Positions 39,665-50,351 of a stretch of 64,000 nt of DNA are shown in pieces. The DNA comes from Spiroplasma phoeniceum P40 (GTDB lineage: Bacteria > Bacillota_I > Bacilli_A > Mycoplasmatales > Mycoplasmataceae): contig NZ_CP031088.1 of assembly GCF_003339775.1 (NCBI RefSeq), positions 248,001 through 312,000 on the forward strand. The letters are read 5' to 3'. The notes beneath the pieces are model-generated. The model saw only the letters and a list, made by a program, of their open reading frames with translations. It made no database searches and was not told where the DNA came from. Positions within the stretch are counted from its first letter, which is position 1; each line of letters starts with the position of its first letter. The translations under genes and the position numbers were made by a program.

Positions 39665-42082
39665 TTATTTTATTTCAATTTGTAAATAACTCCCAATTGT
39701 ATTTGTTACAATTTTTCAACCATGGGTAGAATTTGTTAAAAAACTATTATTTATTATATGAAAATTATCAAATAACACTTTAATTAAAATATTAATATCA
39801 CTATCATCAAGTTTTCCACCTCATCCACTATGATCTTCTTTGTGAAAACCAGTAATTTTCTCTTTTATTTTTTTAACAAATTCTTGATAATTACTAGAAT
39901 ATTTTTGATAAATTTCAATTATTGTTTTTCATTTAACCGAATCAATACTCAATTTTAGTTTATCATGTGCTAAAAATTGATAATATTTTTCAATTTCATT
40001 ATATTGATTATGTGATTCATGTTTAACAACAGTTGTTTGATTTGGACCAAAAATTCAATAAAATAATCCTGTTCCAGCAAGAACTAAACCACCAATGATT
40101 AATGATAATCCCAATGTTTTTGGGGCTAAACTAGCACTAAATGCTGCTTCTATCCCAATAATGCTTCCTTCACTAACAACAGATACTGTTGCTTCAGTTG
40201 TTAATGTTTCAGCAGCGGTTAATTATACTGTTTCACCTGCTGCTATAGTACTAATTTGTGGAGAAGATACCATATTTTTAAGATAATTAGTAGCTTTTGT
40301 TAAACTCTTTATTGGTGATATACCAGTTAACTTAGAAACCCCTAACAAACCACCCCCTGAAATCAAGGTAGAAGCAATGACCCCAGGATCTTTATCATTA
40401 TGTTCAATATTAATTCCAGCGGCATAAACTGTTGTTCCAACTTTTTTTATTTTTTCTTTAAATTTTTTTGTTCATCATCTGGTAAACTTTGATAATGCTC
40501 ATTGATTGCATCTAATCTTTGCTGCTTGTCTTCTTTTAAAATTAAATTATATTGTTCAACTATTTTACGATTTTGTTTATTAGTTTGATTATTAAATGTA
40601 TTTTTTAAGTCAATTATCATTAATGGTACATTTGTATCCGGTAAAAGAAATGCTTTCATACTAATATTTGTTAATAAATTTTCAATATTTTGTAAATTAT
40701 TTATTGTCTCTTTTTCTAAACCTTGTTCTACCATTTAAGTTAATTTAGTAAAATTATTATCATGTTCAATTAAATTAATATCTAAATTTTTGTTATGGTC
40801 CAAACTAGATTGTTCATTAGCTTGATTTAAAAAATGATATTCACTATTAGTTTTATCTTTTTTAGTTATAAATTTTTTTATTAAATTAAAATTTATTATA
40901 TTAAAAATGACTTTCTTTTTTGATATTCTAAAAGAAACAACAATTTTCTCTTCGCACAGATTTCCATAAATAACAGCAAAATACTCATTAAATACATCAA
41001 TATGAGAAATATCACTTTCTCTGATATGCAAATTATAGTTAAGAAAAGCTCTTTTAATTGTTTCAGCATGATTATTAGGTAATTCTCCTAAATCAGTAGT
41101 AGTTGTTAAAGAAGATAAAATAAACTTATCTGCATTAAAATTTACTTCAAAGGGTTTATTATCGTTAATAATATATGTTTTTTCATTATAGTATACAGAA
41201 TCATAAAGACTAACTATTGCACTAGTTTGTTTTATTTATAATATCTCTTTAACTAACGCATTTCTTATTATTAAAGGATTAAGATTTTTGAATTGCTCGA
41301 ATATTTAATGCCTGCAATTAGTTTCAAGGTGTTCTAAATTCCGAATTGGAACAACTTTAGATAAAGTAGCAACGAGATTATAATTAATTGTAAAAGTATT
41401 AATTCTAGAAATTATTCTATTTGTTCCTATCATAATACTTTGTTGTAAATGTCCTGTTGCCCTTGTTTCTGTAATACTATCAAAAATAAAGTTTTCCAAA
41501 AAAGCTGGCTGTGAGAAAATTGAGTGATTTAATGCCTCTAAACGATTACGAATATGTTCTTCATCAATATCAAAAAGTTCAATATCACCAATATTAACTG
41601 TTGATGTTAATTCTGCCAATGACTTAGGAGTATTTCTTTTCTTAATGTTATGACCTTTTATTTTAAAAATTACTTTTTTATTTAATAACATTTGGGGATA
41701 AGATATAGAAGTTTCTTTAATTTTAAGATATGATCAAAAAATATTGTCTAAAGCATTATAATTATCTTTTGGTATTTCTAATTCAACTTCTTCCATTTTT
41801 GCTTTTAGTTATATTGCTTTTATTGCAAGTAAAATTGCTTCTGGTTTATTTTCGTTAATAGTGCCAAGATCTTTTATTGCATTAAGGGGTTCTGCAGAAA
41901 TTCATTCTTTATAATCTGTAGATTTAATTTCTATAATTCCATCTATTAATACATAAAAGTCATTTCTTAAATTGGCTTTTTTTGCATTATCTGATAATAA
42001 ATAAAAATTATTAGCTAATAAATTTGGAATAGTTCCAAAAGTTATAGTTACACTAATTAATAAGTGTAATATTTTTTTTCAT
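39665..42082 (-). pseudogene. Large secreted protein gene with repeated in-frame TAA codons
   Basis: If one A is removed from the A8 run after the ATG, the start reads MKKILHLLISVTITFGTIPNLLA, a signal peptide. Then about 540 codons stay in one frame, interrupted only by TAA codons (in KAI*LKAK, NCRH*IFEQ, KEIL*IKQT, TKLT*MVEQ). A shift in an A-rich run near 40452 and one more TAA (GETV*LTAA) follow. Near the end is a membrane helix (LGLSLIINGGLVLAGTGLFYWIFG) and a soluble tail. No known toxin motif was found with certainty. Confidence 0.6.
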
Positions 42083-42149
42083 TTTTTTCTTCCTTTCTTT
42101 TATTAGTAAATAGTTAATTCTAAAACATTGTATCACTTTATTATTTTAT

Positions 42150-42186
42150 TAATAGATTTGTTGCACTTGCATTTATAATTTACATA
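42150..42186. repeat. Degenerate plectrovirus/IS30 terminal-repeat-like sequence
   Basis: AGATTTGTTGCACTTGCATTT followed by AATTTACAT matches the 31-bp viral end with small changes. It sits alone between the two decayed secreted-protein genes. It is perhaps a trace of a former insertion or a target hot spot. Confidence 0.35.
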
Positions 42187-42320
42187 AATAAATCTTAAAA
42201 TCGGAAATTATAATATAATTATAAATAATATCAATTACAATGTTATTTATAATTATATTAACTATTAAGTCTTATTATTCTAATAAAATAAAAAATATTT
42301 GAAAGAAAGGACTTTAAGTT

Positions 42321-43937
42321 ATGAAAAAATTGTTAATTTTATTAGGAACTATAGTAATTACTGGTAATGGTATGACAGCAGTCATCGCTACTAATAGTAA
42401 AAATTTAAAAATAATGAAAAACATAAATAAAACAGAATTAAACAAACTTAATGTTATTAATGAACCAATAAGTTTTGTTAAAAAAATTTATAATAATGAT
42501 GATTCAACTTGAACTTTATCAGTTGTTTTATCAAAAGAAAAATTATTGGATATAATTGGATTATATGTTCAAAGCACATAATATATTTTTATAAAAAAAC
42601 TAAAGAAATATTAGCAGAAATAAAAGAGAATAGTGTAAATTTATCTGCTGCAGATTTTGATGATAATGCCATTGATGCTTATGCTCATACATTTTTCAAA
42701 AATTTTGTTGAAATTTGTAATTTATTTGCAAATTTAGGGAAAAAACAGAAAATTATAACTATTTTATTTATTGAAAATGGAGAATGAATAAAAAATTCTA
42801 ACTTATTTGAAATTATCGGAGAAAAAAATCAATGAGAAAAAAATGGCCCACCAATAGATTCATATTCTGATAGACGAGGATAATAATATTATTGATTATG
42901 CAGAAAAACTATTTATGAATGAAAAATATAAAAATATATTCATTAGATATTGAAATACGGATACTATTTTAAAAAAAAATATATGAAAAAAAATATAAAA
43001 ATAATTGATGAAGAAATTGAAACAGATATTAGTAAATTTGAAGAATGATTTATAAAAGAAATAAAAACAGATTTCAATAATTCTAATTATTTTTTAAATG
43101 AAATTATGCATTCAGATGAAGAAAAAAATAGCTTTGTTGAAAAAATTTATAATTATAATAAATCAATTTGAAATTTATCTATTGTGTTATCAAAAGAAAA
43201 ATTATTAGATATAGTTAACATATTATTTTCTCAAGATTTTAATAAAAATAATATGTTAATAAAAACTAAACAAATAATAACAGTAATAAAAAAAGATAGT
43301 ATTAATTTATCTGCTGCAGATTTTGATGTTAGTAATGGTGAATATATTAAAGATGAAAAAACAACAATAATTATTGGTACAAATAATGATTTAAATACAA
43401 ATGAAATAAAGAGTACGCAATTAATGCCAAGTATAATAATAAAAATATAGGAAAATATTGTAGAATAAATGGTAATGTAGTTGAAAAGTCAACATTTTCT
43501 AAAATGAAAATTAAAATTAATAAATTAACTTGAACTATAATAAATATTATTTATTTTTTAACAAAAGATAAAAATATTTTTATTAAAAAAATAACAAATT
43601 TATTTTTTAATCCCTCAACATTAATAAAATTAACTTCAACTGTACTTAAATCATTTGCTGCATTAATTTGAAACCACTTTATTGATTACTTTACTTGATT
43701 TCAAAAGTTAAGAATAGATGAGTCAATTCGTATTACTTCATTTACTAAGAATCCAGAGGGATATTGATATGGTAATAATCCAGAATTGTATAATCATATT
43801 GTGGATAGTAATAATATTATTATTAATTGAGAAACATTTCATAATCGAAAAATAGAGGGTAATTCAGAGAATTTAACATATCAGCACGCTGAATTTAAAC
43901 GTAGAAAAAGAATATACAATAAACAATTAATATAAAA
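42321..43937 (+). pseudogene. Large secreted protein gene with internal duplication, frameshifted
   Basis: ATG 42321 after GAAAGAAAGGAC gives the signal peptide MKKLLILLGTIVITGNGMTAVIA. Two related blocks follow: PISFVKKIYNNDDSTWTLSVVLSKEKLLDI...NLSAADFD and, 650 bp later, NSFVEKIYNYNKSIWNLSIVLSKEKLLDI...NLSAADFD. Four or more indels separate the pieces. The last part, from about 43411 (EYAINAKYNNKNIG...) to TAA 43935-43937, is open for about 175 codons. The function is unknown. Confidence 0.55.
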
Positions 43938-43962
43938 AAGGAACTGTTATTAAGTTCCTTTT
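43936..43962. terminator. Terminator of the lipoprotein gene (relic D)
   Basis: The same AAAAGGAACT/AGTTCCTTTT hairpin as at 27576 and 60493. In this copy the left neighbour is a non-viral gene ending with the same TTAATATAA. Confidence 0.75.
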
Positions 43963-44331
43963 TGTTCTTTTCAATCAGTAATTTCGCCGGTGTTTTCGTT
44001 TATTGTTGGTGTTGTTGGTTCACCATTACCATCTCAACGATAAAGACCTTTAATTAATCCTTTTTGTAAATAAGAATTCTTTATAAGATATTTACTAAAA
44101 AAACCATTTGATTCAATAATTCCATAAGCATTATTACTATTATTAATAAATTTTATTTCTTTTAATTTACTTTCTTTTTCATTTTTTAAAATAAAAAAAT
44201 ACCAATTATCATCAATATTATTATCAAAATAATTGTAATCAGTAATTAATTTTCAATTACTATTTTCTGGTGGTTGTTGTACTTGTTGCAGTTAATCCGA
44301 TTGCTCCTATTATGCTAAGTCATTTTTTAAT
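43950..44331 (-). pseudogene. Variable-cassette lipoprotein gene (relic D)
   Basis: The start codon is ATT where sister copies have ATG (KKWLSIIGAIGLTATST). A deletion then removes the lipobox region and shifts the frame. The remainder is intact: NWKLITDYNYFDNNIDDNW, then to KGLYRWDGNGEP and the conserved end ITDWKEQKGT. Its central part (44016-44258) is nearly identical to the cassette in ORF1 of relic C. Confidence 0.7.
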
Positions 44332-44359
44332 ATATATTGCTCCTTTTTATTTTTTTATA

Positions 44360-44399
44360 TATAATTGATTTTATACTATATCAATTATATATCAATTAT
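44360..44399. promoter_or_regulatory. Palindromic control site (relic D)
   Basis: TATAATTGAT (44360-44369) with ATCAATTATA (44380-44389) and a third half site ATCAATTAT (44391-44399) lie between the lipoprotein and transposase genes. Confidence 0.5.
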
Positions 44400-44447
44400 T
44401 CGTATTAAATATTAATTTTATATATTTTTGATGGTAGGTGTAAAATA

Positions 44448-45190
44448 ATGAAATATATTATTAATAATTTTAATTTGTTTGATTTACAAGCAAAATTAAA
44501 GAGTTTTTTGAGTAAAAATTATAAAAATAAATATTATAAAAGAATAAAACAAAAAATATTTTCATATATTAATTTGTGTAATGATTATTATGTTAATAGT
44601 GGTAAATTTTTATTGAAAGATTTAATTAAAAAATATTTTAAAAATAAATTTTCAACTTTTTATTATTGAGCGAATAAAATTTTAATTGAATATAAAAATA
44701 ATGATTTTGATGAATTATTATTAAAATCAACGTTACCACATAATATTAATTATCAATATAGTAATCATATTAGCAAAAATATTTGTTATTTATATTTTGA
44801 ATATTGTAATAAACATGCTGGTGGTGTTTTATCTTTGTTTTATAATTTAAAAAAAGGAATTCATGGAGAAGAATTAAAAAATAAAGCACCAAAAAATTTA
44901 AAAATATTTTTTCGTTGACTTAAAAAAGATGAAAGATGATTAAAAATAAAAAATAAAATTAAAGAAATTAAAAAACAACATCCAAGATATGAAGTTAAAG
45001 AAATAGGTTTATTACAGATGGACGCTAAATATTTTGTACCAAGTAAATTTCCAGTTGATAAAAAGTATTATGTTTATGATTTTATTGATTAAAAAACAAG
45101 ATTAGCATTAGGATATGTTTATGATAAATTAAGTATTGATAATGCTATTGCTGCTGTTAAAAAAGCAATTAGTGATTTTAAAAATATATT
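44448..45190 (+). pseudogene. IS3/IS481-like transposase of relic D
   Basis: ATG after GGTAGGTGTAAAATA opens MKYIINNFNLFDLQAKLKSF. The frame stays open with TGA as Trp through LLQMDAKYFVPSKFPVDKKYY (first catalytic Asp) to YDFID, where TAA replaces a codon. After that, TRLALGYVYDKLSIDNAI continues and the gene is cut at about 45190 by ORF1 sequence. SpV1-type viruses carrying IS30 or IS3-type transposases are both known; the family here is a motif-level guess. Confidence 0.65.
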
Positions 45191-46417
45191 TGGTGTTAAA
45201 ATAACCCGAATTTAACTTAATATCATAATTATTAGCAACCGAAAAATCATAATTAAAAACACTACCATAATTATTAATCGTATAAAACCGTTTTTTAAAT
45301 GCTGAATATAATTTAATATCTAATTGCTTATATTTATCCGAAAAATAAAAATATCGTGGGTAAATTTTAAAACCATTATTTACTAATAAACCATATTTTT
45401 TATTATAACCTTGAACATAAGTATTATTCTCTAAATCAAAAATCGTAAGTAAATAATTAGTATAAAATTTCTGTGAAATCTTAAACATACTATTTAATAA
45501 TTTATCAAATTGCAATTTATCGTTAATATTCTCACTCAACAAAATATTATTAAAATTTTGTAATTTTAACGCAAAAAAGTTAACTAAAACAGTATCATAT
45601 TGTAAATTATCAATATATCCATTTTCAATAAACGAACTACGATTTTGAAACACTGGAACCAAAGCACTTGCAAAAAACGACTGTAAAAACTTAGATAAAT
45701 CAAACTGACCGATAACTGTTAATAATACTTTAAATCTTTACTATTTAATGATGAATAAATTGAACCATTAAAATTAAAAACCTCAACAGTTCCCGTTCGG
45801 ATAAAACTAAAATTAAAACTTAAATCATCATTATTAATATTATTTAATTCCAAACTACCAGAAATAATTAAATTTGCCTCATAAACAGTCAAAATCATCC
45901 GATAAATTGATTTTCTAATATTTTTAACATCCAACTCGTCAACCGTTTCAAAATCAAAAATTATCCGCTTTGTACCAACCTTATTCGGATTTTCATAATC
46001 CGCACTGCCACCTTGTTGAACTCTAATATTTTCTTGGATAATAACATCTAAATAATTATTTAAAAAATCTTTAACTTTTTGTTTATAAATATCTATTTTA
46101 AACTTAACATTACCATTGTTATCAATTTGGGGCGTTTGTGGTTGGCGTTCACCATCTCAACGATAAATTTTATCATAATAATATGAATAAAATTCTTTAT
46201 TACCATTTCATTTTATAATATTTCATCTATTATCTTTTTTAAAGATACCTATATATCATTTTTTAGTATTTCCTTCTTCTAAAATACTTGATACTAATTT
46301 TCAATTATTATTTTCTGGTGGTTTTTCTGCTAATTTATCATCATAACAAGCAATTAAGTTTGTTGTACTTGTTGCGGTTAATCCAATTGCTCCTATTATG
46401 CTAAGTCATTTTTTCAT
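45129..46417 (-). pseudogene. Lipoprotein-ORF1 chimera
   Basis: The start MKKWLSIIGAIGLTATSTTNLIAC is the lipoprotein signal with lipobox Cys. A variable cassette (NWKLVSSILEEGNTKKWYIG...) and the hinge YRWDGERQPQ follow. The protein then continues into the ORF1 C-terminal domain (IRVQQGGSADYENPNKVGTKR and on). A small deletion near 45717 shifts the frame. Beyond about 45200 the end is replaced by antisense transposase sequence. The chimera joins the N-terminus of one convergent gene to the C-terminus of the other. Confidence 0.75.
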
Positions 46418-46461
46418 ATAGATTGCTCTTTTTTATTGTTTTATATATAATTGATTTTATA

Positions 46462-46534
46462 ATGAAATATATTATTAATAATTTTAATTTGTTTGATTTA
46501 CAAGCAAAATTAAAGAGTTTTTTGAGGAAAAATT
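46462..46534 (+). pseudogene. Start of a second IS3/IS481-like transposase copy
   Basis: It repeats MKYIINNFNLFDLQAKLKSFL of the 44448 gene and ends abruptly at the viral terminal-like sequence. From 46550 to 46718 nothing further is recognised. Confidence 0.55.
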
Positions 46535-46718
46535 ATTGCACTTCATATTACATTTTACATATTATAAATAAATATTTTTATTATTTTACTTGTAATCTTT
46601 AAAATGTGTGTGGTATAGTACATTACGGTGATTTTCCTAAGTTTTGTGAAAAATACTTAAAATTTAAAAAAATTTTGGTGTCCTTTTCAAAAGATATTAA
46701 CTACTATAAATATTTATA

Positions 46719-48884
46719 TTAACTTTCAGTAAAATTAATTCCAATATTTTTACATTTTTCTAACAATTTAATTTGTTCAGGTGTTCGTTGTGCAAGAGGA
46801 ATTTTTAAAATTATTCCAATTTTTTCTTCAATTTCATTTTTCATCATTTCAACTTGACCTGATGTAACATATGAAAATAAATCAAAATAATGATTATTAA
46901 GAAAATTAAATGGCTTAATTATTTTTGTATTTTTAAGTTTACCTAAACCAAATACTTTACTATATTTTCATGCTGAATCCATATAAACTAAACCCGGATT
47001 TTCTTTTGAACTAAATATAATTCCATAAGGATTTTTTAATTTCATTAAATCACTAGGTTTAATTAACTCCATTCCTTCTTTTCTTCTTTGGACAGGATCA
47101 ATCATAATTCGTTTTGTTTGTAGACTACGTGAACGTGAATGAGATAAAATTTCAACTGTTTCAGTTCCTAACATATCTGAATATGTTTTTGCAGTATCAA
47201 AATTATTAGTTTGAATATAAATATTTAAATTACAGTTTGAAATAATAACTGTTCCATTTTCTTTGCCATATTTTTCATAAACTTGATCTAAATCTTGAAC
47301 AATTATTAGGAAAAACATTCCCCTACTCCGAGCAACCGTAACAAAGGATTGAAAATTAGGAATTGTTGGCATATTTCCAAACTCATCTAAATAAAACTGA
47401 ATATCACGCGGTAAGCGTTTACTTTTTCGTTCTGTTGCAATTCCTACATTTGCTTTATATAATTGCGAAATAATTAGCGAAGCAAAAATATGACGATTAG
47501 TTTTTTCATCAGGAATAATTAAAAATAAAGCTTTTGGTTTTTCAGTAAACTTAAATAAATCAATTTCATTACTACATACAATAGATTGAATACCAAGATC
47601 TTGATATATTTGTAATCCACGATCTAAAGTTGAAAAAATTGAACCTAATTCTTTTTCACCAGTTGCTAATGCATTAGCTCCAATAATTTTTGCTAATGAT
47701 GTTGATGGTAAACTGGCAAACCAGGCTTTCATTTTTTTACGGTCACTACAAAGCATATTAATTAATGGGAAATTAAATTTTTCTAAGGGTAACGCCGCTG
47801 GATTATCATCTAATATTTCTAATAATCCTAAAATAATTGTTTTTGCAATACTAGCAGCCATACTTGCAAAATGGTCATTTTCACCACCAGTTAAAGGTCA
47901 AATTGTTAAAACTAAATCATTAATTTCTTCAATTGCTAATGATTTTAATTCATTTCTAGTTGCTTCAACAAATTCTTGTGCTTCTTTTAAATTAAAAAAT
48001 CATTGATTACGAAAAATTGCAATTTTTTTGTCAACAATATTTCTAAAACATTCTGTGCAATTAAATTCATCATGATAATAACAAACATATTTTTCCAAAT
48101 GTTTTTGATTTTTAACTATAAAATACTTTAACTCTTTTGTAATAGTAACTGAGTCATAATAATACTTGTAGGAAATTGCTAATGGATTTCAAGAAGAAGA
48201 ATTTTTAGGATCACGTAAATTTAAAACTAATACTTCATAACCATTTTTTTGTAATAGTTTTGATAAGACATCATATAGTTCTCCTTTAGGATCGGTAAAA
48301 ATTAGACATGGTTTATATCTTTCTGGTAAACAACTATTATAAATAGCAGAAGGCATGACAATTTTTTGTGATTTCCCAGTATTTGTTGCTCCTAAACATA
48401 TTGCATGTGTATTAGTACGAATATTAAAATTAATTTTACTATTTTTTTTCAAAAATCTTACTACTCATCCGGCCTTATTTTTAACATCATGTAAATTATG
48501 AACAGGATATAATTTATTAAATTCTCTAATACTCCCTTTATTGTCTAATTCATTTACAATTCATTTTGCGCCTCCATATTCTGATGTTTCTGTTTTTTTA
48601 ACATATATTTTTTCAAAATGTTTTGCCGCAACAAATATTATAAAAGAAGCAATTACTCAAAAAATGATTGAAATAACTGCAATACAAATTAGAACAAAAG
48701 TGATATTTTCAGACATAAATTTTCATAAATAAGGAAAAAATTTACTAAAAGTAAAACCTGGCATTTTTCATGCTTTGAAAAATGAAATAAAGATTATCCC
48801 AAAGATATTAGCAATCGGGAAAAAAACACACGCAGCGATTAAACTATCTTTTTGGTGTTTTGAAAATCTTTTACTTTTATGCAT
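46719..48884 (-). CDS. VirD4/TraG-type coupling ATPase
   Basis: The 721-residue frame (TGA as Trp) starts MHKSKRFSKHQKDSLIAA. It has two N-terminal membrane helices (about residues 15-35 and 60-85), Walker A GATNTGKS at residues 165-172, Walker B IQFYLDEFGNMP, and the TraG-type segment FQSFVTVARSRGMFFLIIVQD. Coupling proteins bring DNA or effector proteins to the type IV channel. It is separated from the virB4 operon by relic D and two decayed genes, but lies on the same strand. It overlaps the preceding gene by 8 bases. Confidence 0.9.
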
Positions 48885-49173
48885 ATAAAAAACTTAATGT
48901 CGAAAAAAGGAACATTCCTACGATTCCAATAATTAATACTATAATATTAATTTTCTCTTTATAACTAAGAATGCTAACTACTTTGGTTTTGATATTTTCA
49001 ATATTTTTTTCTTTATTTATTAAATTTTTATTTGAATTTTTTATTGTTTCATTTAACATATTACTAAAATTTCTTTTACGAGCTCTTTTATATTTTATTA
49101 ATAAAATTATTTCATAAATAACTAAAATAAAACATAAAATTGCTACCGAAGATAGTCAAGTTCTTACACTCAT
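48877..49173 (-). CDS. Two-helix membrane protein, 98 residues
   Basis: Starts MSVRTWLSSVAILCFILVIYE with a helix at residues 7-27, then a basic helix (KYKRARKRNF), a Lys/Asn-rich linker and a second helix (INIIVLIIGIVGMFLFSTLSFL). The end overlaps the coupling-protein start by 8 bases, so the two are translated together. It is probably a partner of the coupling protein. Confidence 0.65.
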
Positions 49174-49283
49174 ATTTTCTCCATAAAATAAATTAATGTA
49201 ATTTACCAGTAACCTTGGTCATATACAAAAAAATTATAGCACAAATATTATATACTCCTTTAGTATTTTAAAAAAATAAAAAA

Positions 49284-49303
49284 GCAATTAAAATATTAAT
49301 TGC
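49284..49303 (-). terminator. Terminator after the LPxY-protein gene
   Basis: A perfect 8-bp stem GCAATTAA/TTAATTGC followed on the minus strand by a T-rich tract. Confidence 0.7.
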
Positions 49304-49419
49304 CTATAAAAACTAGTATGTATATGTATATTTTTGAATAAATTTAAAGTAGTAAATTTTTATTTTTAATAACTTAACCCCTCTTTTAATATTTTTTTAT
49401 TTATAATAAAATTTTTATT

Positions 49420-49992
49420 TTATAAACTATATAGTTTATTTTCTTCAATATCCAAGTTTCCATTTTGCCCATTCTTTAATTGTGATAATGGTTTCGCTTG
49501 TTTTACATTTGATGTTCAATTTTTGCCAGTTGGTTTTAATGCTTCTTTCGCAAAAAAGATATTCATTTCATTCAATAATTCTTTATATCTTCTAGCACGT
49601 TCTTCATCAAATGGTTTAATATCTGCGACTGCTTCTTCATATCTCGGTAATTGTGGTTTTACTTCCTTATATGATGGCAAAACACTCGGTTGATGATATG
49701 ACTGAGAATTTGTGATTGCTTCACTATATGATGGCAGATCACTTGTTCGATCAAATAATTCCAAATTGTTTCTGTTTCTTTCTTGCTGTAAACTTCTCGG
49801 TTCAATTTGATCATTGATTTCTTTTTGAACATATCTACCTATTGTTCCATACATTTCAGTAACAATTTGGTTTGATACTTCATAGGTTTTCTTTTTACTA
49901 AAACCAAGCTTTTTTAAAAATATATTAATTCTTTTTTTAATTGATTTGTAAGTTTTTTTAAAAGTTTTTTTAAATCCTGAAGTAATTTCCAT
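49420..49992 (-). CDS. Candidate effector with three LPxY motifs, 190 residues
   Basis: The basic N-terminus ends in the segment LGFSKKK (residues 29-35), which is shared in sequence and position with the neighbouring EPIY protein. The middle holds LPSYSEA (86-92), LPSYKEV (105-111) and LPRYEEA (115-121). L/P-P-x-Y motifs bind WW domains of Nedd4-type ubiquitin ligases in animals. A charged helix (DEERARRYKELLNEMNIFFAKE) follows. There is no signal peptide or membrane helix, so export, if any, would be through the adjacent type IV system. The ATG follows AAAGAAGAATTT. Confidence 0.7.
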
Positions 49993-50351
49993 AAATTCTT
50001 CTTTCTTTTAAGTGTTTAATTAATTATTTATTTTAATAAAATAATTAATTAAAGTCATTTATTTTAAAAATATCAATATTTATATTTTTAAATCATATAC
50101 ATTTTCACTCTATCATATTTATATTAATTTAGCAACAATTTTAAAATTAAACCCCCCTTGGTAATTCTAAATCATTTTGTCTTTAAATATATATTATAGA
50201 TTGTTAAAAATACCCTTCTAATAACTATATCAGAATTTTTTTATTTTTAACATAAAAAAAAATCTTTTAAATAAAATTATTTTAAAACATTGTTATTAAA
50301 TGGCTAAAATAAAAATAATATTATTCAAAGATTTTACCTTAGTTTATCATT

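Larger units (their letters stand above)
43936..46550. mobile_element. SpV1-type plectrovirus relic D (rearranged)
   Basis: From left to right it holds a minus-strand lipoprotein gene, a plus-strand IS3/IS481-like transposase fragment, a minus-strand lipoprotein-ORF1 chimera, and a second start of the same transposase. It ends at a degenerate ATTGCACTTCATATTAC terminal sequence near 46535. Coat, Zot and the other operon genes are missing. Confidence 0.8.

Noticed and set aside
39665-42082. Ribosome-inactivating toxin domain (ITETRATGHLQQS vaguely like the active-site helix).
   Set aside because: The key Tyr, Glu-x-x-Arg and Trp pattern could not be placed in order; the resemblance is too weak.
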